Of a DNA stretch of 64,000 nt, positions 43,234 to 51,950 are shown piece after piece. The position numbers were made by a program, and so were the translations under genes. The DNA lies in NCBI GenBank assembly GCA_038321775.1, contig JBBQFI010000001.1, positions 372,001 to 436,000 on the forward strand. Reading direction: 5' to 3'. How positions within the stretch are numbered: position 1 is the stretch's first letter; each line of letters opens with the position of its first letter. This DNA is from JBBQFI01 sp038321775 (GTDB lineage: Bacteria > Verrucomicrobiota > Verrucomicrobiia > Chthoniobacterales > UBA10450). The notes under the pieces were generated by a model. The model was not told the origin of the DNA. It was given only the letters and a program-made list of their open reading frames with translations, and did no database searches.

Positions 43234-43262
43234 TTGAAACAGATGTAACATTGAGGTATCAG
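43234..43262 (+). promoter_or_regulatory. possible promoter for the full-length ChrB-type gene
   Basis: TTGAAA (43234-43239) and TATCAG (43257-43262) are 17 bases apart and end two bases before the ATG at 43265. If used, the message would be practically leaderless. The pattern is a reasonable but weak sigma-70 match; the minus-strand gene's start lies inside the same stretch. Confidence 0.3.
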
Positions 43263-43264
43263 AT

Positions 43265-44194
43265 ATGTCAATGAGCTCGGGTAAATGGATCTTGCTCCTC
43301 TACGAGCTGCCCAGCAGCAGGAGCAGCCACCGGGTTAATCTCTGGCGGCGGCTGAAAAAATTTGGCGCCCTCTCGCTCAAGACTTCCGCTTATCTGCTCC
43401 CGGATTCGCCTGCGCATTTCGAGCGCTTCCAGTGGCTCGCGCAACAAATTCGCGACGCTGGCGGCGACGCAACACTCATTCGCGTTTCGGAGATCGAGAA
43501 CCTGAGCGCGGACGCCGTTGTCGCACTTTTTCGCGAAGCGCGTACGGCTGATTACGAAGAGTTGACCGTTTCGCTAACGGAGTTTCTAAAGCGACATCGC
43601 AAACGGAAAAGCGAAACCTTTACCTCCGAAATCGATCGGCTCCGGGCGCGGTTTTCCGAAATCCGCGAGATCGATTTTTTCAAGTCTGCGCGTGCGCACG
43701 ACGTCGAAACCCTGCTGCGCCGGGCGGAAAATTTACATACGCCAAGCAAAGCTGAGGTTCCCCGGCTTCACGCCAAAGATTTCCGAGGCAAAGCCTGGCT
43801 GACGCGGCCGCGGCCGGAAATCGATCGAGTCGGTTCGGCCTGGTTGATTCGCAGGTTCATCGATGCCAAAGCGAAGTTCGTCTTTGGCGCCAATCCGCGA
43901 AAATTTCGCGAGGCGATCCCTTACGACATGCTCGACGTGGAGTTCACTCATCACGACGACAATTGCACCTTCGAGACGCTGCTCGAGCGCTTCGCTATCG
44001 AGGACAAGGGCGCGCGGCTCATCGGCGAGATGATTCACGATGCCGACCTCGAAGACGAAAAGTTTCACCGAACCGATTGTCTCGGTTTGCAACGGATGTT
44101 TATCGGCTGGGCAAGACTCGGCCTGACGGATCATGAAATCCTGGAGAAAGGCTTCGGCTGCTTCGACGCCCTCTACGCCAGCATTCGCAAATGA
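43265..44194 (+). CDS. chrB: ChrB family chromate resistance protein
   Basis: 309 aa with both ChrB halves. Residues 1 to about 120 (WILLLYELPSSRSSHRVNLW, KKFGALSLKTSAYLLPDS) match the N-terminal regulatory domain, followed by a charged helix. Residues about 170-309 repeat the domain found in the divergent gene (RPEIDRVGSAWLIRRFIDAK, EFTHHDDNCTFETLLERF, GLTDHEILEKGFGCFDALY). In proteobacteria ChrB senses chromate and controls the ChrA exporter. No ChrA is in the window; the MFS protein across the divergent promoter may take its place (inference). Confidence 0.85.
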   Translation: MSMSSGKWILLLYELPSSRSSHRVNLWRRLKKFGALSLKTSAYLLPDSPAHFERFQWLAQQIRDAGGDATLIRVSEIENLSADAVVALFREARTADYEELTVSLTEFLKRHRKRKSETFTSEIDRLRARFSEIREIDFFKSARAHDVETLLRRAENLHTPSKAEVPRLHAKDFRGKAWLTRPRPEIDRVGSAWLIRRFIDAKAKFVFGANPRKFREAIPYDMLDVEFTHHDDNCTFETLLERFAIEDKGARLIGEMIHDADLEDEKFHRTDCLGLQRMFIGWARLGLTDHEILEKGFGCFDALYASIRK

Positions 44195-44461
44195 CACTAA
44201 CAGCGAACCGAGCTGGTCGAGAAAAAGAAATGGAATGGGACGTGATCGCCGTGGTGATTGACAGCGGATTGGTCGGACTTTTATACGAGACATTTCTAAG
44301 AGGAGGTTTCTAGGCCCTAACGAATGATAAGGCAAAAAAGGTTACTCGTTTTAAGAAGATTTTTGGACGTGGACGGCGGCGAAAGTCGTCGGACGCGGTT
44401 CGCAAACGCAGACAACCGAGGCGCACTGCGTCTCACAATGCAAACAAGAAAAAACAAAACA

Positions 44462-44776
44462 ATGAAGCATATCATCCCAGCAATCACGGTAGCGGCCGTT
44501 ATCACGCTTGGCGCGTGGACGCCGTTATTGGCGGAGAAAGAAAAAGAAGAAACGATGAAGATGTCGGACGTGCCCGCTGCGGTGCAGAAGACCTTCAAGG
44601 CGGAAGCTGAGGGCGGAACCATCGTCCGCATCGAAAAGGAAGAAGCAAACTACGAAGTCGTCATCAAGAAGAACGGCAAGGAATGGGGCGTCGAAGTCAA
44701 TGCCGATGGAAAGGTGGTCAGCCGGCATAACGAGAAAAAGGAGCACAAAGAAAAAGGGGAGGAGGGCGAACACTAA
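44462..44776 (+). CDS. exported PepSY-like protein, 104 aa
   Basis: Signal peptide MKHIIPAITVAAVITLGAW with a cut near LLA-EK. The mature part begins with charged repeats, then VPAAVQKTFKAEAEGGTIVR and YEVVIKKNGKEWGVEVNADG, which resemble the PepSY/PepSY-like fold. It ends in a Lys/Glu/His-rich tail (EKKEHKEKGEEGEH) that could bind metal. I chose the ATG at 44462 because the preceding 46 codons of the open frame have no signal or homology. A hairpin-forming repeat follows 16 bases after the stop. Bases 44195-44461 upstream hold no supported gene. Confidence 0.75.
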   Translation: MKHIIPAITVAAVITLGAWTPLLAEKEKEETMKMSDVPAAVQKTFKAEAEGGTIVRIEKEEANYEVVIKKNGKEWGVEVNADGKVVSRHNEKKEHKEKGEEGEH

Positions 44777-44791
44777 ACCCCTTCCATGGCG

Positions 44792-44824
44792 AGCCGCCCT
44801 TGGAGCGATCCAGCTCCATGGCGG
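44792..44824. terminator. hairpin repeat after the PepSY-like gene
   Basis: GCCGCC plus TTGGAGC pairs with GCTCCA plus TGGCGGC (one unpaired base) around a GATCCA loop; flanking CCATGG copies occur at 44783 and 44815. Placement right after the stop suggests a terminator or REP-type element. Confidence 0.55.
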
Positions 44825-44863
44825 CGCGCCTAAGTTCCGACGCAAAATCAATCAACCACTTTT

Positions 44864-45790
44864 ATGAAATCAAAAACATTCGCAGTCGTGATCGCCCTGG
44901 GTGCGACGCTTCTGTTTGTCAGCAAAGTTGCCGCTGGTCTCGACACCGCAAAGGTCGACGAGATTACCGGGTTGAAAGGCAAAATGGACCAGCAGGAAGG
45001 CGTGTATAAAGTCAGCTTTCCACGCGACGACGTGAAGGTGTCGGTCGATGGCTGGACGATGCCTCCGTTCATGGGCCTTGGCACTTGGGCCGCATTTCAA
45101 GGCACCAACGAGAAGGCGATGGTGATGGGCGACACGGTCCTGTTTCGAGATGAAGTCAACCCCGCCATGTCCGTTGCGCTCGAAAGCGGATTGAAAGTGA
45201 CGGCATTGCATAACCACTTTTTCTTCGATGAGCCGAAAGTATTCTTCATGCACATCGGCGGCGAAGGTCGCGTCGATGCGCTCGCCTCCGCCGTGCGCAA
45301 AATGTACGACAAGATCAAAGAAGTGCGCGCGACCAACGCGAAACTGCAAACTACATTCGGCACCAAACAACTGCCGGAGAAGAACTCGATCACGCTCGCG
45401 CCACTGAACGAGATTTTCGGGATGAAAGGGGAAGCAAAGGACGGGATGGCCAAGTTCACCATCGGCAAAAAATCGCGCATGAATGGAATGGGGATCGGAA
45501 AGGCGATCGGCGTCAACACGTGGGCGGCCTTCGCGGGAAGCGACGACAACGCGCTGGTGGATGGCGACTTCGCGATGACCGAGGATGAACTGCAGCCCGT
45601 TCTAAAAACGTTACGCAACGCTGGGATCAATATCGTGGCAATTCACAACCACATGACGCACGAAACCCCGCGCATCCTGTTTCTGCATTATTGGGGAAGA
45701 GGAGCTGCGAAGAATTTGGCGAACTCGGTCAAGGGCGCTCTGCTGGTCGCCGGCGTGTCCGGCGTCGCGACCAGTGCAGCGAGTCATTGA
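44864..45790 (+). CDS. DUF1259 (LppY/LpqO-like) secreted protein
   Basis: 308 aa with a signal peptide (KTFAVVIALGATLLFVSKVAAG). The mature protein is two tandem repeats of the same domain, each with a conserved His block: ALHNHFFFDEPKVFFMHIGG (about residue 123) and AIHNHMTHETPRILFLHYWG (about residue 258). Both are preceded by NxWAAF-type strands (LGTWAAFQG, VNTWAAFAG). The family is of unknown function; the paired HNH-x(n)-H blocks look like metal or ligand sites. It is followed by a hairpin and the convergent remnant of another gene. Confidence 0.85.
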   Translation: MKSKTFAVVIALGATLLFVSKVAAGLDTAKVDEITGLKGKMDQQEGVYKVSFPRDDVKVSVDGWTMPPFMGLGTWAAFQGTNEKAMVMGDTVLFRDEVNPAMSVALESGLKVTALHNHFFFDEPKVFFMHIGGEGRVDALASAVRKMYDKIKEVRATNAKLQTTFGTKQLPEKNSITLAPLNEIFGMKGEAKDGMAKFTIGKKSRMNGMGIGKAIGVNTWAAFAGSDDNALVDGDFAMTEDELQPVLKTLRNAGINIVAIHNHMTHETPRILFLHYWGRGAAKNLANSVKGALLVAGVSGVATSAASH

Positions 45791-46169
45791 GTTCTGATGC
45801 AGCGCGCAAAGAGTCGCAAGCGTCGGAGGGACGCGCTTCCGCGAGTCCCTCCAACACGCTGTGACTATTCGGACCGACTTTTAGATCGTCAATCTTCCGC
45901 AGTTGGTTATCTCCGTACTGAAACGCGGAGTCAACACCCGCTTCGCGCGCGGCGTAAAGTAACTGCAGCCCGCGATCGAACGCGAGAACGTCCGGACCAT
46001 CCCCAACGGGAAACGTTTTTTCGACACGATGAGTCTGCATGTTGAAAACGATAAGCTTGTTGTTTCCCTCGCAGGCAATGTAAGCCTTGCGGTGCTCGGC
46101 GACAGGTTTCAAGAAGCTCTGTGCCGCTATCAATTCCGCGCTGCTGAAAAGCAGAAACAAGAAGGCCAC
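45729..46169 (-). pseudogene. remnant of a YncE-like beta-propeller protein
   Basis: The frame gives AYIACEGNNKLIVFNMQTHR and VGDGPDVLAFDRGLQLLYAA, two typical strands of a YVTN/YncE beta-propeller, preceded by a hydrophobic start (MAFLFLLFSSAELIAAQ). Only about one blade is present where the family has six or seven. After AREAGVDSAFQYG the sequence runs into a REP-like hairpin and then antisense into the DUF1259 gene. It is therefore a broken gene, although a short chimeric product could still be made. Confidence 0.6.
45825..45852. repeat. REP-like hairpin after the DUF1259 gene
   Basis: GGAGGGACGCG and CGCGAGTCCCTCC pair around a short CTTC loop with a two-base bulge. It lies 35 bases after the DUF1259 stop and inside the beta-propeller remnant, and can serve as a terminator for both strands. 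Confidence 0.6.
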
Positions 46170-46295
46170 GCGTTGAATTGCTTTAGCGGAAAATAAACCG
46201 TGTGAGTTTTCGGATGGAATGTGAATGGAGTTCCGCTCCTGAGGATTATGACTCCAAAGCTTGCTGACTCGGATCAGTGAGCTCGGTAAACTGTT

Positions 46296-46583
46296 TTATT
46301 CAACGTAACGTTCCAAAACGACCAGCAGTTCGCGCAGCTTCTTCTTTGCGTCCCTTGGACTGGCCGCATTCTCGATGCAATTGTGCGCGTGCGAATGAAT
46401 GAGCTTTTCGCTCAGCGACTTGATTCCCTTTCTCGCGGAAACGAGCTGAGTGAGAATTTCGGCACAATCCCGGTCCTCTTCGATCATTCGATCGATCGCC
46501 TTCAATTGGCCGGCGACCTTGCGCAGCCGTAACCGTAAAGCTTGGCGCTCCTCTTCCGGATGCTGGTGGTCGTGCAACTTCAT
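46296..46583 (-). CDS. CsoR/RcnR-family metal-sensing repressor
   Basis: All-helical DUF156 protein of 95 aa from the ATG at 46583 (MKLHDHQHPEEERQ). The sensor ligands are visible: Cys in DRDCAEILTQLVSARKGIKS and His and Cys in LIHSHAHNCIENA, with the N-terminal HDHQH adding further His. The Cys-His-Cys arrangement fits copper sensing by CsoR, while the N-terminal His cluster is more like Ni/Co-sensing RcnR, so the metal is open. It is divergent from the CDF exporter and 82 bases away, a typical repressor-target pair. Confidence 0.9.
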   Translation of the reverse strand: MKLHDHQHPEEERQALRLRLRKVAGQLKAIDRMIEEDRDCAEILTQLVSARKGIKSLSEKLIHSHAHNCIENAASPRDAKKKLRELLVVLERYVE

Positions 46584-46627
46584 CAATGCTGGGGTATGCG
46601 ATGTCCGTGAAGACTAGGAGAAGGCAG

Positions 46628-46657
46628 TTGCCGCGTCAAGGGTGGTGGGGGTATAGT
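46628..46657 (+). promoter_or_regulatory. promoter with G-rich spacer, probable CsoR-family operator
   Basis: TTGCCG (46628-46633) and TATAGT (46652-46657) are 18 bases apart, a good sigma-70 pattern. The spacer ends in GGTGGTGGGGG, the kind of G-tract that CsoR/RcnR proteins bind in their operators. The CDF gene's ATG begins only seven bases after the -10 box, so the message would be leaderless and the repressor would cover the promoter. Binding by the divergent CsoR-type protein is inferred. Confidence 0.55.
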
Positions 46658-46664
46658 CCTCCTT

Positions 46665-47687
46665 ATGGCGAAGGCTGCGAATAACGAGGAACATCATTTG
46701 AATCATGACCATGGCCGAGACGAGCATGGACATAAGCATGCGCATTCCCACGGCCCAGGTATCCTCGGTTGGCTCCGTGCCCTTTACGGACACTCCCATA
46801 GCATTGCGGAGAAAACCGATTCGGTCATGGAATCGAGCGATCGAGGAATTCGAGCACTTAAGATTTCGCTGATCGGGCTCGGAGCGACCGCGGCACTTCA
46901 GTTGGCCATCGTACTGTTGTCGGGTTCTGTCGCGCTGCTCGCCGATACCATTCATAACTTCGCGGACGCCGGCACAAGTATTCCGCTCTGGATCGCTTTC
47001 TCGCTTACACGGCGCGGGACGAGCAGGAAGTTTACCTATGGCTACGGCAAGACAGAAGACGTTGCCGGAGTGGTAATCATTCTCATCATTTTCTTCTCCG
47101 CTTGCGTCGCGGCCTATGAGTCGATCCGAAAGATTATTCATCCGGAAACCGTATCGCATATCGGCTGGGTGGCATTGGCCGCAATCATTGGCTTCATCGG
47201 AAATGAAGCGGTCGCCATCTTTCGCATACGGGTCGGAAATCAAATCGGCTCAGCTGCGTTAATTGCCGATGGCCAGCATGCGCGAGTCGATGGATTCACA
47301 AGTCTGGCCGTCCTGATCGGTGTTCTCGGCGTGTGGCTGGGATTTCCTATTCTCGATCCAATCGTCGGCATTCTGATCACCATCGCCATTCTCTTTATCG
47401 TGAAAAACGCGGCGTTCTCGATCTGGACGCGTCTGATCGATGGCATCGAACCGGAGATTCTCGCCGAAATCGAACACGCTCCCACGCATGTGGAAGGGGT
47501 GACGGGAGTGCGCGATGTGCGAGCTCGCTGGCTGGGCCACCGTGTCTATAGCGATGTGGCCATCGAAGTCGATCCCGCGCTCTCGGTGAGAGAGGCGGAT
47601 GTGATATCGAAGAAAGTCGAAAAAGCGCTACGCGATCATGTTCGGCTCTTGGACAGCGTGGTCGTGCGCATTTGTCCGGCGGAATAG
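46665..47687 (+). CDS. cation diffusion facilitator metal exporter (CzcD/DmeF-like)
   Basis: 340 aa. A His-rich N-terminus (EEHHLNHDHGRDEHGHKHAH) precedes six transmembrane helices. The metal site residues are in ADTIHNFADAGTS (TM2) and IADGQHARVDGFTSLA (TM5), matching the HxxxD/DxxxD pattern. A cytoplasmic C-terminal domain follows (VEGVTGVRDVRARWLGHRVY). CDF proteins export Zn, Co, Cd, Ni or Fe in exchange for protons. The divergent CsoR-type repressor and promoter layout suggest metal-induced expression. Confidence 0.92.
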   Translation: MAKAANNEEHHLNHDHGRDEHGHKHAHSHGPGILGWLRALYGHSHSIAEKTDSVMESSDRGIRALKISLIGLGATAALQLAIVLLSGSVALLADTIHNFADAGTSIPLWIAFSLTRRGTSRKFTYGYGKTEDVAGVVIILIIFFSACVAAYESIRKIIHPETVSHIGWVALAAIIGFIGNEAVAIFRIRVGNQIGSAALIADGQHARVDGFTSLAVLIGVLGVWLGFPILDPIVGILITIAILFIVKNAAFSIWTRLIDGIEPEILAEIEHAPTHVEGVTGVRDVRARWLGHRVYSDVAIEVDPALSVREADVISKKVEKALRDHVRLLDSVVVRICPAE

Positions 47688-47793
47688 AGCTTCTGGCGAT
47701 AAGAAGAGCGCGATTGCTATCGCCTCGAATTGAACGCCGGTCTTAGGCCTTGCTCTTGTGTGCTTCGAAATTCGCCCCAGCTTGGGACACTCC

Positions 47794-48681
47794 ATGCGCG
47801 CTTCAATCTTGGCGGTCATCTTCACCACTCTACTCGTCCATGGAAGGACCGCGATGGCGCAGGATGCCGCCGAGCGCAACGTGGTTGTCCAGGCAAAGGC
47901 CGATGAATTCGAGGAGCCGGGCGACTACGGCCAGCCTCAATGGGCGGAGCGCAGCCAGGCTTCTTCCACGACGAAGCTTTACGTTTTATCGGCTTACGAA
48001 GTCTTTACCGGCTTCTTTTCCGAAAGTGATTTTTCGCGGAATGGCGGGACGTCTCACGAACTCATGCAGGAGTTTGAGATCGGATTGCCCCATCGTTTCG
48101 AGCTCGGCTTCGAGAATCATCTCGGGATTGCTGATGAACGCGCGGCCGAAACAATCGCTGCCTTGGAAGCGCGTTATGCCTTTGCCGCGTGGGGCGCGAT
48201 TCCGTTGAATCCGGCGATCGCAGCGGAATATCGCTTCGGCCTCGACTCGACGCCCGGCGGTGATCGGCGACAGCCAGATGCCGGCGAGATGCGACTTTTG
48301 CTTGGGCAGGAATTTGTGCCGCGTCTGCAATGGGCGGCGAATCTTTTTTTCCGGCAAGACTTCGGCGCTCCTCACAATCGCGAGATCGGGTTTACTCAGG
48401 ATATAACTTATCTGGCGATCGCCGACCGATTGGAGATCGGCGCCGAAATGCGTTACACGCACGACACTCGGAAGTTTCCGCAGCGCGGCGCGACCGACGA
48501 GTTCATCGCCGGGCCGAGCGTTAGTTGGAAACCGAATCGCTACGCCGTGCTGGATCTTGCACCGTTGTTAGGCGTGACATCCGATTCCCCGCGGGTCGCG
48601 GTATTTTTTACCGTCTCGTTCGAATTCGGCGGCGGCGAATCGCGAACTCCGCCCGGGCGCATGCCGCCGGGAAATCGTTGA
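47794..48681 (+). CDS. probable outer-membrane or periplasmic protein of unknown function
   Basis: 295 aa from the ATG at 47794 (MRASILAVIFTTLLVHGRTA, cut after AMA). Alternating strand pattern with aromatic ends (RFELGFENHLG, YAFAAWGAIPLNPAIAAEY, LEIGAEMRYTHDTRKFPQRG) and a last residue stretch VAVFFTVSFEFGGG suggest a beta-barrel. Proteins of this type accompany metal-efflux systems, but no specific family is recognised. It is convergent with cusA, with 26 bases between stops, and may be co-transcribed with the CDF gene upstream. Confidence 0.7.
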   Translation: MRASILAVIFTTLLVHGRTAMAQDAAERNVVVQAKADEFEEPGDYGQPQWAERSQASSTTKLYVLSAYEVFTGFFSESDFSRNGGTSHELMQEFEIGLPHRFELGFENHLGIADERAAETIAALEARYAFAAWGAIPLNPAIAAEYRFGLDSTPGGDRRQPDAGEMRLLLGQEFVPRLQWAANLFFRQDFGAPHNREIGFTQDITYLAIADRLEIGAEMRYTHDTRKFPQRGATDEFIAGPSVSWKPNRYAVLDLAPLLGVTSDSPRVAVFFTVSFEFGGGESRTPPGRMPPGNR

Positions 48682-48707
48682 CGTGCGCGGTCTCCTGCAT
48701 CACCAAG

Positions 48708-51700
48708 TCAGGGCTGGGGCGAAAATCCGGAAGCGAACTCTTTCTGGTTTCCGTTTCTGAGCAAGCGGCTGCGCCACAGAAAATAAATCGCTGGAATGAT
48801 GAGCAGCGTGAGGATGGTCGAGCTGATCATCCCGCCCACCATGGGGGCGGCGATCCGTTTCATCGTGTCGGCGCCTGTGCCGTGGCTCCACATGATCGGC
48901 AACAAGCCCGCGATAATTGCAGCAACAGTCATCATCTTGGGCCGCACACGCTGCACGGCACCGAACATGACGGCGTCGTAGAGATCGCTCACTTTCGGAT
49001 GCGGGATGCGACGTTTTAAATTTTCCCAGGCTTCGTCGAGATAGACGATCATGACGACGCCGGTTTCAGCGGCCACGCCGGCTAAGGCGATAAAACCAAC
49101 GGCCACCGCGGCACTGTAGTTGTAGCCTAACAAGTAAAGAAGCCAGACCCCGCCGACGAGAGCGAAGGGAACGCTCAACATGACGATCAACGATTCGGTC
49201 ACGTTGCGGAAATTGAGATAGAGCAGAAGAAAAATAATCAGGAGCGTGATCGGAATCGCGATGCGCAGATTATCGCGGGCCTTGAGCAGATATTGATATT
49301 GGCCGCCCCACTGAATGTAATAACCGGGCGGCAGTTTAATATGGTCGGCGATTAATTTCTTCGCGTTCTCCACGTAGGTGCCGAGATCGATCCCGGCCGT
49401 GTCGACAAAAACAAAACCGGCGAGCACGCCATTCTCATCGCGAATGGAGGGAGGGCCGGTGCTCAATCCAATCTCGGCCAGTTGCTCCAGAGGAATTTGC
49501 GCGCCGTTCGGGGCCGCCACGAGCACGCGCCGCAGCGCTGGAAGATCGGCGCGGAAGTCGCGCGCATAACGAACGTTGATCGGGAAACGCTCGCGACCTT
49601 CCACTGTGGTCGAAATGTTTTTACCGCCGATCGCGCTTTCGATCACTTCTTCGACATCGCCCACGCGCAAACCGTAACGCGCGATGGCGTCCCGTTTGAT
49701 CTTGAAATCGACGTAGTAACCGCCCGTGACGCGCTCGGCGAAAGCGGACGCAGTATGCGGCGCGTTCTTTAGCAGGCTTTCGATTTGGATCGCGATCTGC
49801 TCGATCTTTCCTAGGTCGGTTCCGAGCACTTTGATGCCGATCTGGCTGCGAACGCCGGTCGCCATCATTTCGATCCGCGTCTGGATCGGCATCCACCAGA
49901 TCGCCGGCATCCCGGGAAACGGAAGTTGTTTGGTAAGCTCCTGTTTGATTTTGTCGAACGTCATGCCGGCACGCCATTGGTCTTCCGGCTTGAGCGTGAT
50001 GACGGTCTCGACCATCGAAAGCGGCGCCGGATCGGTCGCGGTGCGGGCACGGCCCACCTTTCCGTAAACGCGCGCCACTTCCGGAAACCGGGAAATAATC
50101 GCATCCTGTTTTTGCAGGATTTCTTTCGCCTCGCTGATTGCGATGCCCGGCACCGCCGTCGGCATGTATAGAAGCGTTCCCTCATTGAGCGGCGGCATGA
50201 ATTCGGAACCGATGCGCCGATGCGGGATCCAGGTGAGCGCGAGCACGACCGCGGCGATGAGGAGCGTGAGCCAACGGTAGCGGAGAACCAGCCTAACGAG
50301 TGGTTGATAAATCCAAATCAGGAAACGGTTGATGGGGTTCCGATTCTCGCTCGGAATTTTTCCGCGGATAAACCACACCATCAGGATCGGCGCCAGTGTC
50401 ACGGAAAGGAGCGCAGCGAAAAACATTGCGAAGGTTTTCGTGTAAGCGAGCGGTTTGAAAAGCCGGCCCGATTGCGCCTGCAGGGAAAAAACCGGCACGA
50501 AGGAAACGGTGATGATGAGCAGGGAAAAAAAGAGCGGACGGCCCACCTGCTGCGCGGCCTTGATGATCACGCGTGTTCGGTTCAGATCGACGACCTCGCG
50601 CTCATCCGCCGAAAGCGCCGCATCCCCTTCCCGCTCGCGTTTCGTGCGCGCGTGCTCCCAACGTTCCAGCCATTTGTGTGCGTTCTCGACCATGACGATC
50701 GCCGCATCGACCATGGCGCCAATCGCAATCGCAATTCCGCCTAACGACATGATGTTGGAAGACAATCCGAGCGCGCGCATCGGAATGAAGGCGAGGAGAA
50801 TGGCGATGGGGAGCGTGAGGATCGCGACGAGCGCACTGCGAAAATGAAAAAGAAAGAGAAGGCAGATCAGACTGACAATGACGCTTTCTTCGAGCAGCTT
50901 GCTGCGCAAAGTCGCGATGGCGCGCTTGATCAAATCGGAGCGATCGTAGCCGGTGACGATGCGCACGCCTGGCGGAAGCGATGATTTAAATTCCTCGAGC
51001 TTCTTTTTGACGGCATCGATTGTCTTAAGCGCGTTCTCGCCGTAGCGCATCACGACGATTCCGCCGACCGCCTCGCCTTTGCCGTCGAGATCGAGCAAGC
51101 CACGCCGGATGTCGGGCCCGCGGTGGACGTGGCCGACATCTTTGACCGTGATCGGGACGCCGTTCTCGCCCATGCCGACAACGACTTTCTCGATGTCGGC
51201 GAGGTTCTTGATGTAACCCTCGCCTCGCACCATGTATTCGGTCTCGCCGAATTCGATCACGCGACCGCCGACGTCGTTATTCGATTCGCGGATCGCCGTG
51301 ATGACGGTGTTGATCGGGATGTGAAAGGCGAGAAGTTTGTTTGGATCGAGATCGACCTGGTATTGATTGACGTAACCGCCTAACGAGGCGACTTCGGCGA
51401 CACCGGGCGTGTTCTGCAGGTAATAGCGTAGCGTCCAATCCTGAAACGATCGCAGCTCAGCGAGACTGTGTTTTCCGGTGTCGTCAACAAGGGCGTACTC
51501 ATAGACCCAGCCGACACCGGTCGCGTCGGGGCCGAGAACCGGGTTCACATTTTCCGGCAACTGATTGCGAACCTGGTTGAGATATTCGAGGACGCGCGAG
51601 CGCGCCCAATAGATATCGGTCCCGTCTTCAAAGATGACGCTCACGAATGAAAGACCGAAGAAACTCTGTCCCCGCGCATATTTCACTTTTGGCGCCGCAG

Positions 51701-51950
51701 CGAGCGTGCTGACGATCGGATAAGTAACCTGGTCTTCGACAATGGTCGGGGCACGCCCGGGCCAATCGGTGAAGACGATCACCTGCACGTCGGAGAGATC
51801 AGGAATGGCGTCGACTGGAATGGTGCGAACCGCGAATGCTCCCGACACGACGGCAAAGATAACCGAAACCAAAACGAGAAAGCGGTTGTTAGCGCACCAA
51901 CTGATGAGTCGCTCGATGAACGAACTCGTTTCGGGCGGCGGAGAACTCAA
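48708..51950 (-). CDS. cusA: heavy-metal RND efflux pump, CusA/CzcA family
   Basis: 1080-aa inner-membrane proton/metal antiporter. Twelve transmembrane helices in two groups flank large periplasmic loops. Family blocks are PDLSDVQVIVFTDWPGRAP, VEDQVTYPIVS, GQSFFGLSFVSVIFEDGTD, MSLGGIAIAIGAMVDAAIVM and GSEFMPPLNEGTLLYMPT. The segment MPIQTRIEMMATGVRSQIG matches the Cu/Ag-pump subgroup, with Met residues at the periplasmic site. The start is a TTG that overlaps the cusB stop (TTGA). With cusB and cusC it forms a complete tripartite pump that clears Cu/Ag from periplasm and cytoplasm. Confidence 0.95.
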   Translation of the reverse strand: MSSPPPETSSFIERLISWCANNRFLVLVSVIFAVVSGAFAVRTIPVDAIPDLSDVQVIVFTDWPGRAPTIVEDQVTYPIVSTLAAAPKVKYARGQSFFGLSFVSVIFEDGTDIYWARSRVLEYLNQVRNQLPENVNPVLGPDATGVGWVYEYALVDDTGKHSLAELRSFQDWTLRYYLQNTPGVAEVASLGGYVNQYQVDLDPNKLLAFHIPINTVITAIRESNNDVGGRVIEFGETEYMVRGEGYIKNLADIEKVVVGMGENGVPITVKDVGHVHRGPDIRRGLLDLDGKGEAVGGIVVMRYGENALKTIDAVKKKLEEFKSSLPPGVRIVTGYDRSDLIKRAIATLRSKLLEESVIVSLICLLFLFHFRSALVAILTLPIAILLAFIPMRALGLSSNIMSLGGIAIAIGAMVDAAIVMVENAHKWLERWEHARTKREREGDAALSADEREVVDLNRTRVIIKAAQQVGRPLFFSLLIITVSFVPVFSLQAQSGRLFKPLAYTKTFAMFFAALLSVTLAPILMVWFIRGKIPSENRNPINRFLIWIYQPLVRLVLRYRWLTLLIAAVVLALTWIPHRRIGSEFMPPLNEGTLLYMPTAVPGIAISEAKEILQKQDAIISRFPEVARVYGKVGRARTATDPAPLSMVETVITLKPEDQWRAGMTFDKIKQELTKQLPFPGMPAIWWMPIQTRIEMMATGVRSQIGIKVLGTDLGKIEQIAIQIESLLKNAPHTASAFAERVTGGYYVDFKIKRDAIARYGLRVGDVEEVIESAIGGKNISTTVEGRERFPINVRYARDFRADLPALRRVLVAAPNGAQIPLEQLAEIGLSTGPPSIRDENGVLAGFVFVDTAGIDLGTYVENAKKLIADHIKLPPGYYIQWGGQYQYLLKARDNLRIAIPITLLIIFLLLYLNFRNVTESLIVMLSVPFALVGGVWLLYLLGYNYSAAVAVGFIALAGVAAETGVVMIVYLDEAWENLKRRIPHPKVSDLYDAVMFGAVQRVRPKMMTVAAIIAGLLPIMWSHGTGADTMKRIAAPMVGGMISSTILTLLIIPAIYFLWRSRLLRNGNQKEFASGFSPQP

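Noticed and set aside
44231..44313. Possible 27-aa peptide gene starting MEWDVIAVVIDSG
   Set aside because: Weak hydrophobic peptide with an upstream purine run, but too short to support without conservation data.
48524..49019. Plus-strand frame spanning the end of the beta-barrel gene and cusA
   Set aside because: It overlaps two supported genes in other frames and has Arg-rich, shadow-like composition.
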